64,000 nt of DNA from Anaeromonas frigoriresistens. Its GTDB lineage: Bacteria; Bacillota; Clostridia; Tissierellales; SIT17. A program made the translations under genes and the position numbers. A model generated the notes under the pieces. It was given only the letters and a program-made list of their open reading frames with translations. It did no database searches and was not told the origin of the DNA. The DNA lies in the NCBI RefSeq assembly GCF_016820655.1, contig NZ_WSFT01000040.1:1-64000 (forward strand), given 5' to 3'. Shown in pieces: positions 34,556 to 43,565 of the stretch (position 1 is its first letter; every line of letters begins with the position of its first letter).

Positions 34556-35308
34556 GTGAAAGAAGAAGAAAAACTTGATGAAATCACAGATAATTATGAC
34601 TTATCATTGATAGAAAATATGAATATAGACAGTGTTCATAGTTCTATGGCTAAAATTCATCAATTTCAAAAAATAATACAAAATACTTTAGTCGAAGGAC
34701 ATGATTATGGTAAGACTTTTTATGGGTCTTCAAAGCCTAGTTTACTAAAACCGGGAGCAGAAAAAATATTGATGCTCTTAGGGATATCTAGTGAGTATCA
34801 GATTATAGATAAAGTTCAAAATTATGAAGAGGGTTTCTTTGCTTTTAGTGTAAAATGCATACTTAAGAAAAATGATAGAATTATCACTGAGGGCTTGGGT
34901 CATTCTAATAGTAGAGAGAGAAAGTATCTGAGTGGTAAACAAGATATATACATGCTAGGAAATACCTGCCTTAAAATGGCAAAGAAAAGGGCACTGGTAG
35001 ATGCTACTTTAACGGTGTCATCCTTGTCTGATATATTTACTCAAGATATGGAGGATATAACTCAATTTGAAGAAGAAGAAAGAGTAGAGACAATGAATTT
35101 AGAGGATGCAAAGAGAATAAAGATTTCCTTTGGTAAATATAGTGGTATGACTTTGGGACAAATATATGAGAAAGACAGAGGATATATAGGCTGGTTATCA
35201 GAAAAATCTAGGGATGAAGCTATATGTCAAGCTTGCAAATTATTATTACAACCTCAGTTTAAATCTGAAGAGATACAGGAAAAAGGTAATAGAATGCCCC
35301 CAAAATAA
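34556..35308 (+). CDS. Phage-type recombination-associated protein with exonuclease-X C-terminal motif
   Basis: A 250-residue protein resembling the single-strand-annealing-associated proteins found in phages and ICEs of Clostridia. Residues ~45-165 have LVEGHDYGKTFYGSSKPSLL and LKPGAEKILMLLGISSEY, then GNTCLKMAKKRALVDATL. Residues ~187-225 (ISFGKYSGMTLGQIYEKDRG) match the C-terminal domain seen on exodeoxyribonuclease X-like proteins. The start is GTG 34556 behind AAAGGAGGTG. No other phage genes are nearby, so this is an orphan. A role in DNA annealing is inferred. Confidence 0.65.
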   Translation: MKEEEKLDEITDNYDLSLIENMNIDSVHSSMAKIHQFQKIIQNTLVEGHDYGKTFYGSSKPSLLKPGAEKILMLLGISSEYQIIDKVQNYEEGFFAFSVKCILKKNDRIITEGLGHSNSRERKYLSGKQDIYMLGNTCLKMAKKRALVDATLTVSSLSDIFTQDMEDITQFEEEERVETMNLEDAKRIKISFGKYSGMTLGQIYEKDRGYIGWLSEKSRDEAICQACKLLLQPQFKSEEIQEKGNRMPPK

Positions 35309-35335
35309 TAAGGGGAATTATAAGCCTTGTTATTT

Positions 35336-35388
35336 GTTATCCTGAGAGTAGCGAAGGATCTTAGACTCTATGCTACTCTTAGGATAAC
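35336..35388 (+). repeat. Dispersed inverted-repeat element, copy 1
   Basis: GTTATCCTGAGAGTAGC (35336-35352) pairs with GCTACTCTTAGGATAAC (35372-35388) with one mismatch. The loop contains GAAGGATCTTA, shared with the copy at 44531. Intergenic and MITE-like. Confidence 0.7.
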
Positions 35389-35406
35389 CTATATAACTTA
35401 TCTTAA

Positions 35407-37032
35407 TTAGAATTTTTTATATTTTAACTTCCCATTTACAAATGTCATATCAATCTCAATATCTTTTATTTTATCTTTATCTATGGTTAATATATCATCC
35501 TCTAATACCACTAAATCAGCTACTTTTCCTTCAGTGATAGAACCTTTACAATCTTCTTCAAAGGCAGCATATGCACCATTTACAGTATAGTTATATATAG
35601 CATTTTCAACTGATACTCTTTGATCATTCATCCAACCATCTTTAGGATATCCTTCTAGATCTTTTCTCGTTACTGCAGAATATATACCTTTCATTACATC
35701 TAAAGTTTCCACAGGACAATCAGAACTAAAAGGTATTCTAATCCCTTTATCCATCATAGTTTTCCAATTATATGTTGTAGAGGCCCTTTCCTTTCCAAGT
35801 CTATTATCTACAATATGAACATCATAGTTTAAGAATATAGGCTGAACATAACCTATCACATCATATATCTTGAAATTACTCATAAGTTCATGATCTGTTA
35901 TTTGAGCATGAACTATTCCATGTCTTACATCTCCTCTAGGGTTTCTAGCATAGGCTTTTTTTATGCTATCGAATGTCATGTCCATAGCCTTATCACCAAT
36001 GCAGTGGACAGCAATACTTAAACCTATATTATGGGATTTCATTATTAACTGGTCTAATTCATCTTGAGAGTATATAGCTATACCTTTGGTGGTTGGATCA
36101 TCATTATAAGGTTCTCTTAAATTAGCAGTACGGGAACCTAGAGATCCATCAGTAAATAGCTTGATAGGTCCTAGTTTAAAGAAATCACTACCCTTATAAT
36201 TATTATAGTTATTATCTATAAAATCATTTAAGTCTTCAACAGAATTTACTCTGCATTGTTGATATATCTTAAGAGGAAGCTCATCATTTTCTACTAATTC
36301 CTCATATATATTTATTATTTCTTTATAACCTACTCCAGAAATAGAATCTAAATCATCACTATGGATCGAAGTAATACCCTTTGATAGAGCAATACTTATT
36401 CCATCTAGTATCATTTTTTTGATTTCTTCTTTAGAAGGAGTAGGTATATTACTATTTATTAGCTTTATTGCATTTTCTCTTATTACTCCATTAGGATTTT
36501 CGTCTTTATCTATATCTATTTGTCCTCCCTTAACCTTACCGATGTGAGACTTTATATCACATATATCTATGGCTTTACTATTTATAACAGTAAGGTGTAG
36601 ACAGGTTCTAGTGAGGGATATAGGTATTTCAGTAGTGATTTTATCTAGGTCCTGTTTATTTGGCAATCTTTTTTCTTTAAACATATCATGGTTCCAGCCT
36701 TCTCCTAGAATCCAATCTTTCGATGTGAGATTTTTCTCTTTTATAAAGTTTTTAGTCTTTTCTATAAGTTCATCTATACTTTTCACTCCTCGAAGATCGC
36801 ACTTTTGAAGACTCTCACCGAAATTTATGAGATGCATATGACTATCAATAAATCCAGGAAGCATAGTTTTATTTTTTAAATCAATGATTTCAGTACTTGG
36901 ATTTTTATATTTTAGTATATCTTCATTAGAACCTACTTTAGAGATTATATTATCCTTTATGTATACTGCATGTGCTTCTTTGATAGTTGAATCCATAGTG
37001 ACTATATTACCATTAATAAATATCTTTTCCAT
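35407..37032 (-). CDS. Amidohydrolase, YtcJ-like
   Basis: A ~541-residue metal-dependent hydrolase of the amidohydrolase superfamily. The metal-binding HxH is in LPGFIDSHMHLINFGES near residue 60. Later ligands are seen in IAVHCIGDKAMD near 340 and IPFSSDCPVETLDVM near 430. A C-terminal KVADLVVLEDDIL strand closes the beta-sandwich. The YtcJ group acts on N-acyl or cyclic amide substrates, here unknown. I prefer ATG 37032 (AGGAGG 6 bases upstream) over the TTG codon just before it. Monocistronic, minus strand. Confidence 0.9.
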   Translation of the reverse strand: MEKIFINGNIVTMDSTIKEAHAVYIKDNIISKVGSNEDILKYKNPSTEIIDLKNKTMLPGFIDSHMHLINFGESLQKCDLRGVKSIDELIEKTKNFIKEKNLTSKDWILGEGWNHDMFKEKRLPNKQDLDKITTEIPISLTRTCLHLTVINSKAIDICDIKSHIGKVKGGQIDIDKDENPNGVIRENAIKLINSNIPTPSKEEIKKMILDGISIALSKGITSIHSDDLDSISGVGYKEIINIYEELVENDELPLKIYQQCRVNSVEDLNDFIDNNYNNYKGSDFFKLGPIKLFTDGSLGSRTANLREPYNDDPTTKGIAIYSQDELDQLIMKSHNIGLSIAVHCIGDKAMDMTFDSIKKAYARNPRGDVRHGIVHAQITDHELMSNFKIYDVIGYVQPIFLNYDVHIVDNRLGKERASTTYNWKTMMDKGIRIPFSSDCPVETLDVMKGIYSAVTRKDLEGYPKDGWMNDQRVSVENAIYNYTVNGAYAAFEEDCKGSITEGKVADLVVLEDDILTIDKDKIKDIEIDMTFVNGKLKYKKF

Positions 37033-37171
37033 CAAATCCCTCCTTTATTGTTTATAGATATTTTATCATTTTACAAAGAAAAATAAAAATATTTGAAAAA
37101 TGAAGGATATTATATAAATTTATAGAATTATATCATATAAGTTAACTAAATCTAAGACAGAGGGGTATGCT

Positions 37172-38710
37172 ATGGGGGGCAAAAAATATTACATCATAGA
37201 GAGTGTTATCATAATATCCACTATAATAGTTTCATTTATATTTTGGGAACAGAAAGATTTGGTTTTATATAGTATTTTAATAATGGGGACTTCTCTTTCT
37301 ATGTTAGCCATGACTTGTAATAGAAAGTTGAAGAAAGAAGTATTACAAACTACAGAAGAATTAAAAGAAGCAAACAAAGATCTATTACTACAACAAGAAA
37401 AAATACATAATTTAGCCTATTACGATGGAGTTACACTATTACCTAATAGAACGTACTTTATAGACGCATTAAAGACTGTATTAGAAGAATCAAAATTTAC
37501 AGGTAATAAATTCGCAATATTATTTATTGATTTAGATAAATTCAAACAGATAAATGATACGTTTGGCCATGATATTGGAGATGTAGTTTTAAAAATAATT
37601 ACTAAGAGACTAAAAAAAAGACTTAAAAGTAATGGACTATTAGCAAGAGCCGGTGGGGACGAGTTTTTTGTTTTATTAAAGGATATTGAAACTGAAGGAG
37701 AAATAATAAATATTGCAGAGAATATTTTACAATCAATAAAACGACCTGTAATTACAGATAAATGTGAGTTTTACGTTTCTTTAAGTATAGGTATTAGTAT
37801 ATGGGACGATAAAATAATAGATGAAAATCAACTTATGAAGTATGCTGATATTGCAATGTATAATGCAAAGAAAATGGGTGGAAATACATATAGAATATAT
37901 TATGAAGAATTAAGTAAACATGAAATGGAAAATCTTATGATAGCAAATAGTCTTAGGAATGCTATAGCTAAAGATGAGCTAAATCTAAGTTATCAACCTA
38001 AAATCGATATAGATTCTGGTGAAGTTGTTGGGATGGAGGCATTATTAAGATGGGAAAATAGCGAAATAGGACAGATATTTCCTGATAAATTTATTCCAAT
38101 AGCTGAAGATACTGGATTAATAATACCTATTGGAACATGGGTTATCAAAGAAGCATGTAAGATGAACAAGAGTATGTTAGATTTAGGATATCCTCCTATG
38201 AGAGTATCTGTAAATATTTCTGCAAAACAATTTAAAGATGTTAATTTTATTAATATAATAAAAGATACATTAAAGGATAGTGGCCTTCCTGCAAATCAGT
38301 TAGAGTTAGAAATTACAGAAACCTTTGCATTAATAGATGTGAAAAACACTATAGAAATGCTATCAAAACTAAAGGAAATAGGGGTATATATTTCTGTAGA
38401 TGATTTTGGGAAAGGATATTCTAGTTTAAATTATCTTAGAGATATGGATATAGATGAGCTAAAGATTGATAAATCTTTTATATTAGGATTAACTAAAAAT
38501 CCAAAAAATGCGTCCATAGCTAAGACGATTATCATGTTAGCCCATCAACTAAATATGAATGTTACTGCCGAAGGGGTAGAAAAGGTTGAGGACCTATTAT
38601 TTTTAAAATCTAATAAATGTGATAAAGTACAAGGGTTTTATTATTCAAAACCTGTTACTAAAGATATATTTATTGATTATTTGAATGAATATAATAAAGA
38701 AACCTGCTAG
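37172..38710 (+). CDS. Membrane GGDEF-EAL cyclic-di-GMP protein
   Basis: A 512-residue protein. Two N-terminal helices (about 5-48), a short coiled coil and a GGDEF domain come first, with an intact RAGGDEFFVLL near residue 160. The EAL domain has GMEALLRWEN near 288, LEITETFA, DDFGKGYSSLNYL, LKIDKSF and TAEGVE, all needed for metal and substrate binding. Both domains look catalytically competent, so it could make and/or degrade cyclic di-GMP. No sensory domain beyond the membrane hairpin. Monocistronic with its own terminator. Confidence 0.93.
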   Translation: MGGKKYYIIESVIIISTIIVSFIFWEQKDLVLYSILIMGTSLSMLAMTCNRKLKKEVLQTTEELKEANKDLLLQQEKIHNLAYYDGVTLLPNRTYFIDALKTVLEESKFTGNKFAILFIDLDKFKQINDTFGHDIGDVVLKIITKRLKKRLKSNGLLARAGGDEFFVLLKDIETEGEIINIAENILQSIKRPVITDKCEFYVSLSIGISIWDDKIIDENQLMKYADIAMYNAKKMGGNTYRIYYEELSKHEMENLMIANSLRNAIAKDELNLSYQPKIDIDSGEVVGMEALLRWENSEIGQIFPDKFIPIAEDTGLIIPIGTWVIKEACKMNKSMLDLGYPPMRVSVNISAKQFKDVNFINIIKDTLKDSGLPANQLELEITETFALIDVKNTIEMLSKLKEIGVYISVDDFGKGYSSLNYLRDMDIDELKIDKSFILGLTKNPKNASIAKTIIMLAHQLNMNVTAEGVEKVEDLLFLKSNKCDKVQGFYYSKPVTKDIFIDYLNEYNKETC

Positions 38711-38733
38711 AGCTTGGATATTATCCAAGCTCT
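38709..38733. terminator. Bidirectional terminator
   Basis: AGAGCTTGGAT (38709-38719) pairs with ATCCAAGCTCT (38723-38733) around a 3-base loop. It lies between convergent genes. Confidence 0.88.
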
Positions 38734-38746
38734 TTATTTTACTATT

Positions 38747-39754
38747 TTATGTGAAATATTCTATTGTACTATTAGGAAATAATTCTTCAATTGTAGATGT
38801 CATATATTTTTTTATATGACTTTCTGCTTCTTTTTTATATACATGCTTAAATTGTCCATAAGGGCCCCACTTCAATTTTCTATTTTCTTCATTTAGGTCT
38901 AACTTAGTATTAGGAAATCTTTCAACAATTAAATCTTTAGCTTTATTAGTAAATCTATGCTGTATTAATTCAAAAGTTATATCCTTATCATAGTCATATA
39001 TGGCCTCTTTTAATTTATAAAACATATCTTTATAATCTTTTTCCCAATTTTCATATAGGATTATAGGAGCTACTATAAATCCTAAAGGATAACCAACTTC
39101 AGCTAATTTTTTAGCAGCTTCTATTCTCTCATCTCTACTAGAAGTTTTGTGTTCAAAATTGTTTATCACCCAATCGGTATTTATACTGAATCGAAATTTA
39201 GTATGATTGTTATGGTTTATATTTAAATATGGATCCACATGATCAAACTTTGTTACTAATCTTAAACGACCATTATCCTGAGTAGAAAAATACTCAATAA
39301 CCTTTTTAAGGCCTCCAGTGATATGATCTAGTCCTACAGGATCTGTTATACTTGCAGCTTCAAAAGTACTTATTTGTTCATTGGATTTAATATATTTATC
39401 TATGGTTTCTATAATTTCATCTATATTTGAGTATATTTTCATATAAGGTTTTTCACCTTGAGTAGTTTGGAGATAACAGTACTCACAGTGACCGGGGCAA
39501 GAGCTTGATAAATGAAATTGATAATCAGCAGAAGGTTTACAAGCTGTAAGTTTATTTTGCCTATTGACAGTTAATAGTACTGTTTTTTTAGATTTTACAT
39601 AATTTCTTAAATTAGAATCCTCATTAATTTTTACTCTGCTAGATTCTATTATTTCAACGTTATTTTTTTTGAAAAATTCTAAAGCTCTTTTTCCTTCCTC
39701 ATATTTTAATGCGTTTTTATTTATATAAGCTACTTCAGGAATAAAAGGTTTCAT
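38747..39754 (-). CDS. splB: Spore photoproduct lyase
   Basis: A 335-residue radical SAM enzyme that repairs spore photoproduct thymine dimers in DNA during germination. The cluster cysteines are C86, C90 and C93 in SSCPGHCEYCYL, the spacing (Cx3Cx2C) used by SplB. A conserved C-terminal part carries ELIQHRFTNKAKDLIVERFP and the WGPYGQFKHVY segment. The start is ATG 39754 after GGGAGTG on the minus strand. Its presence is strong evidence that the organism forms endospores. Confidence 0.95.
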   Translation of the reverse strand: MKPFIPEVAYINKNALKYEEGKRALEFFKKNNVEIIESSRVKINEDSNLRNYVKSKKTVLLTVNRQNKLTACKPSADYQFHLSSSCPGHCEYCYLQTTQGEKPYMKIYSNIDEIIETIDKYIKSNEQISTFEAASITDPVGLDHITGGLKKVIEYFSTQDNGRLRLVTKFDHVDPYLNINHNNHTKFRFSINTDWVINNFEHKTSSRDERIEAAKKLAEVGYPLGFIVAPIILYENWEKDYKDMFYKLKEAIYDYDKDITFELIQHRFTNKAKDLIVERFPNTKLDLNEENRKLKWGPYGQFKHVYKKEAESHIKKYMTSTIEELFPNSTIEYFT

Positions 39755-39881
39755 TAGATCACTCCCTACAATATAATAGTTTTATTATGTTGATTGGAGG
39801 ATTACTTTATACCTTTAAAAATAGAAGAATAGTTGTAGATTTGATATAATAAAAGCAAATTATAAAATTAAGGAGACAACA

Positions 39882-40211
39882 ATGGCAAATATAGAAGATT
39901 TTTTAAATTTAGATATTAGAGTAGGAGAGATTGTCCAGACAGAAATTTTTCATAAAGCTAAGAAACCTGCATATAAACTATGGATAGACTTCGGAGAAGA
40001 AATAGGCATTAAAAAAAGTAGTGCTCAAATAACACAACAATACTCTAAAGATGAGTTAGTTGGAAAACAAGTATTAGGAATTGTGAATTTTCCTAAGAGA
40101 CAAATTGCAGATTTTATGTCAGAGGTATTAGTTCTAGGGGTATATACTAAGGATGGAGTAGTATTAATAACACCCGAAAAGAAAGTAAATAAAGGCGATA
40201 AATTAGGTTAA
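39882..40211 (+). CDS. csaA: CsaA-like tRNA-binding / chaperone protein
   Basis: A 109-residue OB-fold protein of the EMAP-II/CsaA group. The opening NLDIRVGEIVQTEIF and the FPKRQIADFMSEVLVLG segment are the conserved tRNA-binding fold regions. B. subtilis CsaA was described as a secretion-linked chaperone. AAGGAG precedes the ATG. It stands 18 bases before the ligase gene and may be the first cistron of that operon. Confidence 0.93.
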   Translation: MANIEDFLNLDIRVGEIVQTEIFHKAKKPAYKLWIDFGEEIGIKKSSAQITQQYSKDELVGKQVLGIVNFPKRQIADFMSEVLVLGVYTKDGVVLITPEKKVNKGDKLG

Positions 40212-40228
40212 TATAGAGGGGGATTAAT

Positions 40229-41542
40229 TTGAAGGAGTATTCAATGGATAGACAGATTCAAAGTATAGTTGACTATTTTACAAGTAACAATACTGAAGAA
40301 AGAGACTTTAAAGTAGGGGCTGAATTTGAACATTTTATATTAAATAAAGAGACATTAGAAACTGTTCATTATGGTGAAAAATATGGTGTGGCTCATACCT
40401 TAGAAAAATTAATAGATAAAGGTTGGCATCCTGAGTATAATCATGGGCATATATTGGGGCTTTCTAAAAAGGATGTAAATATTACTTTAGAGCCAGGAGC
40501 TCAATTTGAAGTAAGTATAGATGCAAAAGAGAATATAAAAGATATTGAAAGAATTTATTTAGATTTTCTTAAGGATATAATACCTATTTTAGAGGATAAA
40601 AATCAATATCTTGTAAGTATGGGGTACCACCCTGTAAGTAAGATAGATAATATTCCATTTATACCAAAGGAAAGGTATAAACATATGTCTGAGTATTTTA
40701 GTGATAAGGGTGTATATGCTCACAACATGATGAAAGGAACTGCGTCTATACAAGTAGCTATAGACTATTCAGACGAAGAGGATTTTAAAAAGAAGTTTAG
40801 GTTAGCTAATCTATTATCCCCTATATTATCCCTAATGTTTGATAATAGTCCTATATTTGAAGAAAATATATATCCTAATAATATATTAAGAACAGATATA
40901 TGGAATAAATGTGATGATGATAGATCAAAGATTGTATCAGGAGCTCTAGACAAAGAATTTGGATTTAAGGAATATACAGAATATATTCTAAATACACCCC
41001 CTATATTAATAAAAAAGGATGATGAGTTTTTATTTGTAGGAGATAAATTAGTAAAAGAATTATTTGATCCAGAGCAGTTTACTAAGGAAGAATTAGAGCA
41101 TATTATGACAATGTTTTTCCCTGATGTAAGAGCTAAAGGATTCATTGAGATAAGAATGATGGATGCTGTACCTTACCCTCTAAACTTAGCAGGAGTAGCT
41201 TTGATAAAAGGTATAATGTACTCTAATTATAATATTAATGAATTATTAAATGTATTTAAAGGATGGAATAATAATAAAATAGACAGACTAAAAAAAGAAA
41301 TAATCAGTGATGGATTTGAAGCTAATATAGAAGAGTTAGATATAAAAGAATTAATTGATCAAGTTATAGATTTAGCTTATGAGAAGCTAGAAAATGAGGA
41401 GAAATCATATTTAGAGCCATTAAAAGAAATGGTCTCCCATAAAAAAAACCCTGCTATTATAGTGAAGAAAAACATACATAAAGGATTAGAGAATAGTCTT
41501 AAATGTTGTATTCTTAATAATTTATCCTTGGAGGAAAATTAA
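40229..41542 (+). CDS. Glutamate-cysteine ligase-like enzyme (GCS2 family)
   Basis: A 437-residue enzyme of the plant/alphaproteobacterial type gamma-glutamylcysteine synthetase family. Key regions are FKVGAEFEHFILN near residue 31, the Mg/ATP-binding Glu segment, DVNITLEPGAQFEVSI near 86, and FIEIRMMDAVPY near 305. It joins glutamate's gamma-carboxyl to an amine with ATP; cysteine is only the usual partner. TTG start 40229 after GAGGGGG. The next gene begins directly at its stop and encodes an ATP-grasp ligase, so the pair probably makes a small gamma-glutamyl product. Confidence 0.85.
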   Translation: MKEYSMDRQIQSIVDYFTSNNTEERDFKVGAEFEHFILNKETLETVHYGEKYGVAHTLEKLIDKGWHPEYNHGHILGLSKKDVNITLEPGAQFEVSIDAKENIKDIERIYLDFLKDIIPILEDKNQYLVSMGYHPVSKIDNIPFIPKERYKHMSEYFSDKGVYAHNMMKGTASIQVAIDYSDEEDFKKKFRLANLLSPILSLMFDNSPIFEENIYPNNILRTDIWNKCDDDRSKIVSGALDKEFGFKEYTEYILNTPPILIKKDDEFLFVGDKLVKELFDPEQFTKEELEHIMTMFFPDVRAKGFIEIRMMDAVPYPLNLAGVALIKGIMYSNYNINELLNVFKGWNNNKIDRLKKEIISDGFEANIEELDIKELIDQVIDLAYEKLENEEKSYLEPLKEMVSHKKNPAIIVKKNIHKGLENSLKCCILNNLSLEEN

Positions 41543-42865
41543 ATGAATAGAAAACAAATTGATAAGCAATATATAAATATGATATTAGAAAATAAAGAAG
41601 AATACTATAAGGATTATATAAGAACAAAAGAAAGAGTGAAGGATTCTAAGGCCACTTATAAAGGTCAGCCAGTTCCTTTTTTATATATGCCAAAGTTTTA
41701 TACAGATGAAGATATAGAAAATTTTAGAAATTTAACTACTGTTATGAGCTCTATATTTAATAAAGTAATTGATAAATTTTTACAGGATGAAAACTATAGA
41801 TTGAAATTTAAATTTCCTAATTGGATAAATGATCTTATATTATTGCCCAAGCAATATGATTCATATTTTCCTATGGCAAGATTTGATATTTTTTATGACT
41901 ATGATGGTAATTTTAAATTTTGTGAGATAAATACTGATGGAACTTCAGCTATGAATGAAGAAAGAGAACTATCAAGGGTATTTATGGATTCTAAAGGAGT
42001 AGAAGATTTTAAAGAAGAATTTAACTTTGAACCCTTTGAGTTATTTGAAACTTGGATAGATGAAGTACTAAATATATATAAAGAGAAGCATACTAAATCA
42101 AATCCTGCTATTGCAATAGTGGACTTTGTAAGTAAATCTTCAATGGAGGAATTTATTGAATTTAGAGATAGATTCAGAAAAAGAGGGTTATGGTGTGAGA
42201 TAATCAGTCCTGATGAATTAGAATACAAAGATGGATATCTATATTCTGGAAATAAAATGATAGATATAGTATATAGAAGATTAGTTACAAAGGATTTAAT
42301 GGATAATAAAGATGATATTAATGATTTTATAGAAGGAATAAAATCAAGCAATACAACAATAATTGGTCCTCTTAAATCTCAAATAGTTCATAATAAAATA
42401 ATATTTAAAATACTTCAAGAAGAGGAGACTCTAAACTTACTCACAGAAGAAGAAAGAAACTTTGTAATAAGACATATACCTTTTACCAAAGAGTTAGATT
42501 TAGCAAATCTAGATATTGATGAAATTATTAAAAATAAAGGTAAATATATAATTAAACCTATGGATTTCTATGCTTCTAAAGGAGTATATGCTGGGAAGGA
42601 ACATTCTAAGGAAAAATGGGAACAATATCTAAAACAGTGTAATGATAATAACTATCTAATTCAAGAATATTTTAATCCACCAGAAACAGAAATGATTGAT
42701 TTTGAAGAAGGAAGCACATTAAAATCATTTAAAAATATAACTGGATTATATATTTATAATGAAAATTTTTATGGAGTATATTCAAGAGTAGGTAAAAAGG
42801 CAATAATATCTGGTATACATGATGGATATACTTTACCTACATTTCATACTAGAAAGAAGGGATAA
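41543..42865 (+). CDS. Glutathionylspermidine synthase-like ATP-grasp ligase
   Basis: A 440-residue ATP-grasp protein. The segment FDIFYDYDGNFKFCEINTDGTSAMNEER (seen at residues ~113-140) is the metal-binding 'EINxDxxxAM' hallmark, and KYIIKPMDFYASKGVYAG near 332 is the nucleotide-grasp loop. Family members form a peptide bond between a carboxylate (such as glutathione glycine) and an amine. The ATG abuts the previous TAA, with GGAGG in the preceding codons, so translation is coupled. The real amine is unknown. Confidence 0.8.
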   Translation: MNRKQIDKQYINMILENKEEYYKDYIRTKERVKDSKATYKGQPVPFLYMPKFYTDEDIENFRNLTTVMSSIFNKVIDKFLQDENYRLKFKFPNWINDLILLPKQYDSYFPMARFDIFYDYDGNFKFCEINTDGTSAMNEERELSRVFMDSKGVEDFKEEFNFEPFELFETWIDEVLNIYKEKHTKSNPAIAIVDFVSKSSMEEFIEFRDRFRKRGLWCEIISPDELEYKDGYLYSGNKMIDIVYRRLVTKDLMDNKDDINDFIEGIKSSNTTIIGPLKSQIVHNKIIFKILQEEETLNLLTEEERNFVIRHIPFTKELDLANLDIDEIIKNKGKYIIKPMDFYASKGVYAGKEHSKEKWEQYLKQCNDNNYLIQEYFNPPETEMIDFEEGSTLKSFKNITGLYIYNENFYGVYSRVGKKAIISGIHDGYTLPTFHTRKKG

Positions 42866-42868
42866 AAA

Positions 42869-43519
42869 TTGGATAGACATAAAATAGTATTGGTACATGG
42901 CTATTTTAGAACGTCTAGGGATATGAAAAAGATGAAAGGTTATTTAGTTGATTTAGGATATGATGCAATATGTGTTGGTCTTCCATTAACTTTTTCGGAA
43001 ATTGATAATGGGTTATCTAAATTTTCCTTGTTGTTTGAAGATATTGTGAAAAAATTAGATAAAAAAGAGAAAATAAGTATGGTAGGACATAGTACCGGTG
43101 GACTTGTCATAAGAAAATTTCTTTTGGAAAATTCTCAGTATATTAATTATGTAGATAAGTGTATACTGATTTCTACTCCTAATAATGGCAGTGAGATAGC
43201 AGATATTGTGAATACATATTTAAAAGTTTTTCCTAGGGTATTTAGAACTATAAAATCTTTGGTTTCTGATAAGGTTGCAGAGATTGACTCTCTTTCTGAT
43301 AAGGATATAAAGATAGGTGGAATCGCAGGAAATAAATCCAACCTCATAACATCAAGACTTTTATCAGATATTAGTGATGGCAGAGTTACGGTAGCCTCAG
43401 TAAAGCATGAAGACTTAGATGATTTTGTTATTTTACCCTATAATCATACTGAAATTCATCACAGAAAAGAGACAGCAGAGTATATTCATAATTTTATTCA
43501 AAATGATAGATTTAAATAG
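42869..43519 (+). CDS. Alpha/beta hydrolase (lipase-like)
   Basis: A 216-residue serine hydrolase. The start VLVHGYFRTSRDM holds the oxyanion loop, the nucleophile is in MVGHSTGGLVIRKF (Ser in GHSxG) near residue 73, and the catalytic His may be in LPYNHTEIHHRK near 191. There is no signal sequence, so it is cytoplasmic. TTG start 42869, three bases after the ligase stop, after AAGAAGGG. It closes the csaA-ligase operon and might hydrolyse an ester or amide on the pathway product. Substrate unknown. Confidence 0.8.
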   Translation: MDRHKIVLVHGYFRTSRDMKKMKGYLVDLGYDAICVGLPLTFSEIDNGLSKFSLLFEDIVKKLDKKEKISMVGHSTGGLVIRKFLLENSQYINYVDKCILISTPNNGSEIADIVNTYLKVFPRVFRTIKSLVSDKVAEIDSLSDKDIKIGGIAGNKSNLITSRLLSDISDGRVTVASVKHEDLDDFVILPYNHTEIHHRKETAEYIHNFIQNDRFK

Positions 43520-43524
43520 ATTAA

Positions 43525-43564
43525 AATAATCACCTTAGGAAATACTATTCTTGAGGTGATTATT
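43525..43564 (+). terminator. Hairpin overlapping the next ribosome binding site
   Basis: AATAATCACCT (43525-43535) pairs with AGGTGATTATT (43554-43564). It ends the operon and contains the GAGGTGATT used as ribosome binding site by the lipoprotein gene at 43566. Confidence 0.6.
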
Positions 43565-43565
43565 T

